Notes under the pieces: generated by a model | What the model was told of the DNA's origin: nothing | The model's database searches: none | Seen by the model: only the letters and a program-made list of their open reading frames with translations | Origin: an uncultured Clostridia bacterium | Lineage (GTDB): Bacteria; Bacillota; Clostridia; TANB77; CAG-508 | Assembly: GCA_948745425.1 (NCBI GenBank) | Contig: CAPZDM010000017.1 | Location: 1 to 27,324, forward strand | Direction: 5' to 3' | Length of the DNA stretch: 27,324 nt | Program-made: the position numbers and the translations under genes | In this document: positions 22,383 through 27,324 of the stretch, one piece after another | How positions within the stretch are numbered: position 1 is the stretch's first letter | How the letters are laid out: the number at the start of each line of letters is the position of its first letter

Positions 22383-25300
22383 ATGCTAATAAGTGAAGAA
22401 AATTTGCAATACTTTTTAAAAAGAGCAGGTAAAGAGACTCATAAAAAAGCAAATGATATCCTAAAAAATGACAGTGTAGTAATAGAGAAATTTCAAATAG
22501 GGTGGAATTATGAATATATATATGTTTATGCAAAAGTTATAGAAAGACATACAGATAGAAATATAAATGTTAATTTTAGTATAGATATTTTAAATAGAGA
22601 TATAGATACATATCATTGTCAATGTAATTATTATTCTTCAAATATATGTATACACACTCTTGCCTGTATCTTAAAATTTTGCCAAGATGAAAGATATGAA
22701 AAACAAGCTACAGAAGCTATAAAGCAAAGGAAAAGAGAAGAAGAACAGGCTGAGTTTCGCAGTTTTATGAGTAACTTCGAAAACAGTGAACAAGATAATT
22801 GGTTTGAAGAGTACAGTGAATCAGATTATATACCAAATGGAAGTATAAAAATTATCCCAGAATTAAAATATGATGGATATCCATTAGGATTAGTATTAGA
22901 CTTTAAAATTGGAGAAAAGCAGTTATATAAAATAAAAGATTTAACTAAATTTTATGATGCATATATAAATAGAGAAAGTTTATATTATGGTAGTAAATTA
23001 AGTTTTGTTCATTGTGAAGAAGCATTTTCTCCTAAAGCGAAAGTCTTTCTAGACTTTATATTAAAATATGCAGAAACAATACAATATGCAAACAATGTAT
23101 TAAAACAAAGCAGATATTATTATTCAAAAGGGCAAATTGCTAAAAGTAGAATAGAGTTATCTGGAAGTGCTGCTGATGACTTTTTTAATATATTTAATGA
23201 TGAAGAAGAATATGCAATAGAATATAACAAAGAAAGGATAATTTTTAAATTAACAAATAAGAAACCAGATTTTAAATTTAAAATAGAAAAAATAGCAGAA
23301 GATGAATATAAATTATCTGCTAATTTTGCAAAACTATTAATAGTAAAAGGTATAAAATATGTTTACATATTAAAAGATAATTCAATATATAAATTAGACA
23401 GATATAAAAATTCTAATATAATTAAAATGATAGAATTATATAATAAATCAGATGTAGAAGAGTATAAATTTGACAAGACATATCTATTACAATTTATAAA
23501 CAAAGTATTACCAAAAGTTAAAGATATAGTAGATATAAATGATATGCCTAAAGATGAAATAGAATTATATATTCCTAAAAAATTAGGAGTAAAAATATTA
23601 TTAGACATAGACTCTGGAGATAATGTAGTTCTAAGTCCAAAATTTTGCTATGGAATTATTGAATTTAATCCATTAGATAATAAAAATATTCCAAATATAC
23701 CTAGAGACTTTTACAAAGAAGATGAGGTATTAAGAAGAATTAGGCAAGATGGATTTTTTGAATTCAAAGAAGATAAAGCATTTATAATGCATGATGATGA
23801 TAGAATATATAATTTCTTAGTAAATTCTTTAAACGAGTATATGGAAAAGTTTGAAGTACTTGTTACAGAAGCATTCAAGAAAAATGAAATAAGACAACCT
23901 AAAATAATTTCTGTAGGAGTTAGAATACAAAATGATTTATTAAATATAGACTTATCGAGTATGGACTTTGATAAACAAGAACTAAAGGAAATTTTAAATA
24001 AATACAAAATGAAGAAAAAATATTATAGACTAAGAAATGGAAATTTCTTAAGTTTAGAACATAATGAGGACATAGAATTTTTAAATAATTTAACTGAGGT
24101 AATGGATATAGATTTAAAATCTATTACTAATGGTAATATAAAACTTCCAGTAAATAGAAGTCTATACTTAAATAAGCTATTAAATAAACTTCCAAATGTA
24201 CAAATATCAGAAGATGAAACTTTTGAAAAAATTGTAAAAGAAAATATAAAGCCAGAAAATATAGAAATACCAAAAGAACAGAAAAAAATATTAAGGACAT
24301 ATCAAGAAACAGGTTATAGATGGCTAAAAATACTAGACAAATATAAATTTGGAGGAATTTTAGCAGATGATATGGGTCTAGGAAAAACTTTACAGATAAT
24401 AACTATATTACAAGAAGAAAAAAATAATTCAAAAACACATAAACCTTCATTAGTAGTATGTCCAAGTTCTTTGAGTTTAAATTGGAAAAATGAAATTGAA
24501 AAATTTGGAGAGGGAATAAAAACATTAGTTATAAATGGGAATGCAGAAGAAAGAAAAAATCAAATTAAAACATGTAAGTATTATGATGTAGTAGTAACTT
24601 CATATGATTTATTAAAAAGAGATTTAGATATATACATAGAAAATAATATTAAATTCAGATATCAAGTAGCAGACGAATCACAATACATAAAAAATAGTAA
24701 TACACAAAATGCAAGAACATTAAAAGAAATATCAGCAGAAACAAAATTTGCATTAACAGGAACACCTATTGAAAATTCACTAGCAGAACTTTGGTCAATC
24801 TTTGATTATATCATGCCAGGATATTTATTCAGTTATAATAAATTTAAAAGGGATTATGAAACAAAAATAGTAAAAGACCATGAAGAAAAACAATTAGAAA
24901 GACTAAAAACAATGATAGAACCATTTATATTAAGGAGAACAAAAAAACAAGTATTAACAGAACTTCCAGAAAAAACAATAACTGTAATAAAAAATGAGAT
25001 GAGTGAAGAACAACAAAAAGTATATTTAACACATTTAGCACAAACTAAAAAAGAAGTTGCAAAAGTAGTAGGATTAAACGGGATAAAAAAATCGCAAATA
25101 CAAATTTTAGCACTACTTACAAGATTAAGACAAATTTGCTGTCATCCAAGTTTATTTTTAGAAAACTATGAAGGTGAAAGTAGTAAATTAAACCAATGTA
25201 TAGAATTAATAAAAGAGGCAATTTCAGGTGGGCATAAAATATTATTATTTTCTACATATACAGAAATGTTTAAAATAATAGAGAGAGAATTAGAAAAAGA

Positions 25301-25691
25301 AGATATTAAATATTTTAAATTAACAGGTCAAACAAAAACGGACCAAAGAGTTGATATGGTAGATGAATTTAATAAAAATGATGATATAAAAGTATTTTTA
25401 ATATCATTAAAAGCAGGAGGAACAGGACTGAATTTAACAGGAGCAGATATAGTAATTCATTATGACCCATGGTGGAATTTATCAGTGGAAAATCAAGCAA
25501 CAGATAGAGCATATAGAATAGGTCAAAAAAATAATGTACAAGTCTATAAATTAATAACTAAAAACTCAATAGAAGAGAAGATAGATAATTTACAGCAAAG
25601 AAAAGCAGCATTAATTGATGATGTATTAGACACACAAGCAACATTTATTAGCAAGCTAACAGAAGAAGAAATAATGGATTTATTTAAATAA
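22383..25691 (+). CDS. SNF2-family helicase with N-terminal SWIM zinc finger
   Basis: A large (1102 residues) DNA-dependent ATPase of the bacterial SNF2 group. The N-terminal SWIM zinc finger is CxC-x7-CxH (Cys79, Cys81, Cys89, His91). A long middle region (about 120-630) corresponds to the SNF2-associated domain seen in Bacillota relatives such as YwqA. The ATPase core has motif I DDMGLGKT (Lys668), motif II DESQ (764-767, where many relatives have DEAQ), motif III TGTPIENS, and the C-terminal lobe with GGTGLNLTGAD and QATDRAYRIGQ (1038 onward, Arg1042). ATG 22383 follows AAGAAAGGA at 22367-22373, 21 bases after murI. The role is probably DNA repair or removal of proteins from DNA or RNA polymerase; no restriction-modification or defence partner adjoins, so I do not propose phage defence. 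Confidence 0.94.
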   Translation: MLISEENLQYFLKRAGKETHKKANDILKNDSVVIEKFQIGWNYEYIYVYAKVIERHTDRNINVNFSIDILNRDIDTYHCQCNYYSSNICIHTLACILKFCQDERYEKQATEAIKQRKREEEQAEFRSFMSNFENSEQDNWFEEYSESDYIPNGSIKIIPELKYDGYPLGLVLDFKIGEKQLYKIKDLTKFYDAYINRESLYYGSKLSFVHCEEAFSPKAKVFLDFILKYAETIQYANNVLKQSRYYYSKGQIAKSRIELSGSAADDFFNIFNDEEEYAIEYNKERIIFKLTNKKPDFKFKIEKIAEDEYKLSANFAKLLIVKGIKYVYILKDNSIYKLDRYKNSNIIKMIELYNKSDVEEYKFDKTYLLQFINKVLPKVKDIVDINDMPKDEIELYIPKKLGVKILLDIDSGDNVVLSPKFCYGIIEFNPLDNKNIPNIPRDFYKEDEVLRRIRQDGFFEFKEDKAFIMHDDDRIYNFLVNSLNEYMEKFEVLVTEAFKKNEIRQPKIISVGVRIQNDLLNIDLSSMDFDKQELKEILNKYKMKKKYYRLRNGNFLSLEHNEDIEFLNNLTEVMDIDLKSITNGNIKLPVNRSLYLNKLLNKLPNVQISEDETFEKIVKENIKPENIEIPKEQKKILRTYQETGYRWLKILDKYKFGGILADDMGLGKTLQIITILQEEKNNSKTHKPSLVVCPSSLSLNWKNEIEKFGEGIKTLVINGNAEERKNQIKTCKYYDVVVTSYDLLKRDLDIYIENNIKFRYQVADESQYIKNSNTQNARTLKEISAETKFALTGTPIENSLAELWSIFDYIMPGYLFSYNKFKRDYETKIVKDHEEKQLERLKTMIEPFILRRTKKQVLTELPEKTITVIKNEMSEEQQKVYLTHLAQTKKEVAKVVGLNGIKKSQIQILALLTRLRQICCHPSLFLENYEGESSKLNQCIELIKEAISGGHKILLFSTYTEMFKIIERELEKEDIKYFKLTGQTKTDQRVDMVDEFNKNDDIKVFLISLKAGGTGLNLTGADIVIHYDPWWNLSVENQATDRAYRIGQKNNVQVYKLITKNSIEEKIDNLQQRKAALIDDVLDTQATFISKLTEEEIMDLFK

Positions 25692-25757
25692 ATGCAAAAT
25701 ACCAACTAAAAACATAAGAAAAAGCGTCTAAAAATAGAAGGGATAAAGGGTGATAAA

Positions 25758-27324
25758 ATGAGCAAAAAGCTGAAAATATTTGTTTCAATAATTGTGATAA
25801 TATTATTGTGTATTATGTCTTTCTTAATATTTTCTAATAATGATGAAGAAATAAAAACAATAAAATCTGACAATCAGTTATCAAAAATATATAATGGTGA
25901 TATAAAAACTGCAAAAAACACTTTTATAAATATTGCTACTATGCCGTTTAGTTTTTTTACAAATAATTTCTTTAGTTACAAAGTTATTGAGGAGAGTACA
26001 TTAGATATTTCAGGTGAATCATCAACTAATAATGGACTTATTAGTTCAATCGAAAATGCTTCATCATCAAATGAGTCATCAATATCAAAAGATTACTCAA
26101 CTACTAATATTCAAGTAGAAAATGTAGATGAAGCAGATATTACTAAAACGGATGGAAACTACATTTATTCAATATCTGATGGTAATGTAATAATAACAGA
26201 TGTAGAGAATCCACAAGAAATTAAAATTGCAGCCACAATAAAATTAAGTGATAGTAGTATTCCAGAGGATTTAATTCTTTATAAAAACGAATTAGTAGTT
26301 ATATCTTCAAAGAGCACTACTACTTCAAATTCATATTATAGATACAATCATAAAAATAACACTGTTGTAAGAATATATGATATAACTACAAAAACGAATC
26401 CAACATTAATAAAAAGTTATGAATTATATGAGCCTTACTATACATCAAGATGTATAAATAATGTGTTATATGTTATTTCCTCTGGAAATTTAAGAAAAGA
26501 AGATGATATAGTTATAAGAAACTATAAAGAAGATAGTATTGAAAAGCAAATTGCATTTGACAATATAAAATATTTAAAAGATATACAAACAAAAAAACAA
26601 ACTCTTATTTCAGTAGTTAATTTAGATAATGCAAGAGAAGATATAAATGTAAGTTCATATTTAATTGATATTTCAAATGCTTATGTATCAGAAAATAATA
26701 TTTATTTATTAAATCAGAAATATAATTATAATTCTGATACACCACCTATAAGTGAATTATTTGGATTAAAGGGTGTTATAGGTGTATTTACATATAATAA
26801 TGATAATAACTCAAGAGGATATAATACAGAAATCTATAAATTTAATATTACACAAGAAGGTAAAGTAATATATCATACAAGAAATAAAATAAAAGGAAAA
26901 ACGATAAATCAATATTCACTAGATGAGAATAATGGACATCTAAGAATTGCTTTATATGATAATGATGGAGCTCGAGTTGCTATATTTGATGAAAATTTAA
27001 ACCAAATAGGGATATCTGAATATGTTGCTAAAGGAGAAACAATGTATTCTTCAAGGTTTATAAATGATAAAGTATATTTAGTAACATATAAAACTATGGA
27101 TCCATTATTTGTTATAGATTTGAGCGATGAAACATCTCCAAAAGTATTAGGAGAATTACATATTCCAGGATATAGCACATATTTACATCCATATGATGAA
27201 AACCATTTAATTGGTATAGGAATGCAAACAGAAGAAGTTATTAATAGAAATTCGAGTGGAAAAGTAATATCAACGACTTCTAAGATTGTAGGTATGAAAA
27301 TGGCATTATTCGATGTAACAGATG
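25758..27324 (+). CDS. Membrane-anchored beta-propeller protein (3' end outside the window)
   Basis: The frame is open from ATG 25758 to the window edge (522 residues, incomplete), longer than any other reading of this region. Residues about 5-26 form a hydrophobic anchor or uncleaved signal after KKLK, so the rest is outside the membrane. After a Ser-rich stretch (about 88-120) comes NIQVENVDEADITKTDG, the hallmark of the secreted C-terminal beta-propeller family. Short beta-rich repeats follow, several ending in aromatic-rich YLV or YVI strands. ATG 25758 has AAAGGGTG at 25745-25752. It lies 66 bases after the helicase stop with no terminator, so it may be the last gene of the rdgB cluster. 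The function of the family is not established; surface or envelope roles are likely. Confidence 0.88.
   Translation, partial: MSKKLKIFVSIIVIILLCIMSFLIFSNNDEEIKTIKSDNQLSKIYNGDIKTAKNTFINIATMPFSFFTNNFFSYKVIEESTLDISGESSTNNGLISSIENASSSNESSISKDYSTTNIQVENVDEADITKTDGNYIYSISDGNVIITDVENPQEIKIAATIKLSDSSIPEDLILYKNELVVISSKSTTTSNSYYRYNHKNNTVVRIYDITTKTNPTLIKSYELYEPYYTSRCINNVLYVISSGNLRKEDDIVIRNYKEDSIEKQIAFDNIKYLKDIQTKKQTLISVVNLDNAREDINVSSYLIDISNAYVSENNIYLLNQKYNYNSDTPPISELFGLKGVIGVFTYNNDNNSRGYNTEIYKFNITQEGKVIYHTRNKIKGKTINQYSLDENNGHLRIALYDNDGARVAIFDENLNQIGISEYVAKGETMYSSRFINDKVYLVTYKTMDPLFVIDLSDETSPKVLGELHIPGYSTYLHPYDENHLIGIGMQTEEVINRNSSGKVISTTSKIVGMKMALFDVTD

Noticed and set aside
22383..25691. SNF2 helicase as part of a phage-defence island
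   Set aside because: Its neighbours are rdgB and murI, it has the housekeeping SWIM/SNF2 layout, and no nuclease, methylase or defence gene adjoins it.

Overview
The window is a very AT-rich bacterial chromosome segment in which every gene I can support lies on the + strand. Gene content, strong AGGAGG-type ribosome binding sites, heavy use of A-ending codons (AGA, ATA, GGA, TTA) and close gene spacing point to a low-GC Bacillota. It is most likely an uncultured gut-type Clostridia. No rRNA is present and the species cannot be named from the sequence. The content is mostly housekeeping; no phage, IS element or CRISPR array was seen.

Layout. 1-262 is a leader with a strong hairpin terminator in front of pyrG (CTP synthase). 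It is followed by a dGTPase-like HD hydrolase (1978-3153), a small one-helix membrane protein (3226-3573), an OmpR-type response regulator with its membrane histidine kinase (3712-5883), and recA with its own promoter and a LexA-like box (6071-7129). Next comes a cluster starting at a consensus promoter: a lysyl-tRNA synthetase fused to a C-terminal HD hydrolase domain (7228-9378), a class III Fic AMP-transferase (9423-10028), an M50 membrane protease (10101-10829) and tsaD (10860-11861), then a metallophosphoesterase (11936-12634). An AMP-forming acyl-CoA synthetase (12879-14606) and an unrecognised 296-residue protein with a repeat-bearing promoter (14760-15650) follow. A structured intergenic element, two tRNA genes (Gly-TCC and a CAT-anticodon tRNA) and a terminator occupy 15651-16095. 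The last part holds a fused ABC ATPase/permease (16194-18767), topB (18895-20817), and an rdgB-murI-SNF2 helicase cluster (20933-25691). It ends with a membrane-anchored beta-propeller protein that runs off the window (25758 onward).

Functional links. pyrG, the dGTPase-like gene and rdgB act on nucleotide pools. recA, topB and the SNF2 helicase act on DNA. lysS, tsaD and the tRNAs serve translation. murI and possibly the two-component system and ABC exporter concern the envelope.

Most interesting points. (1) The LysRS-HD fusion: LysRS enzymes are known makers of Ap4A and some HD proteins (YqeK) hydrolyse Ap4A, so one polypeptide could make and destroy the same alarmone. (2) A family of short GGGGC-hairpin repeats sits just after seven genes, preferentially those ending in TAG; one copy is a 126-bp composite containing a long second hairpin. 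(3) An attenuator-like pyrG leader. (4) Three tandem 11-bp repeats before an orphan gene. (5) An 11-bp inverted repeat that clamps tRNA-Gly in its precursor. No TGA stop is used among the 18 complete genes.
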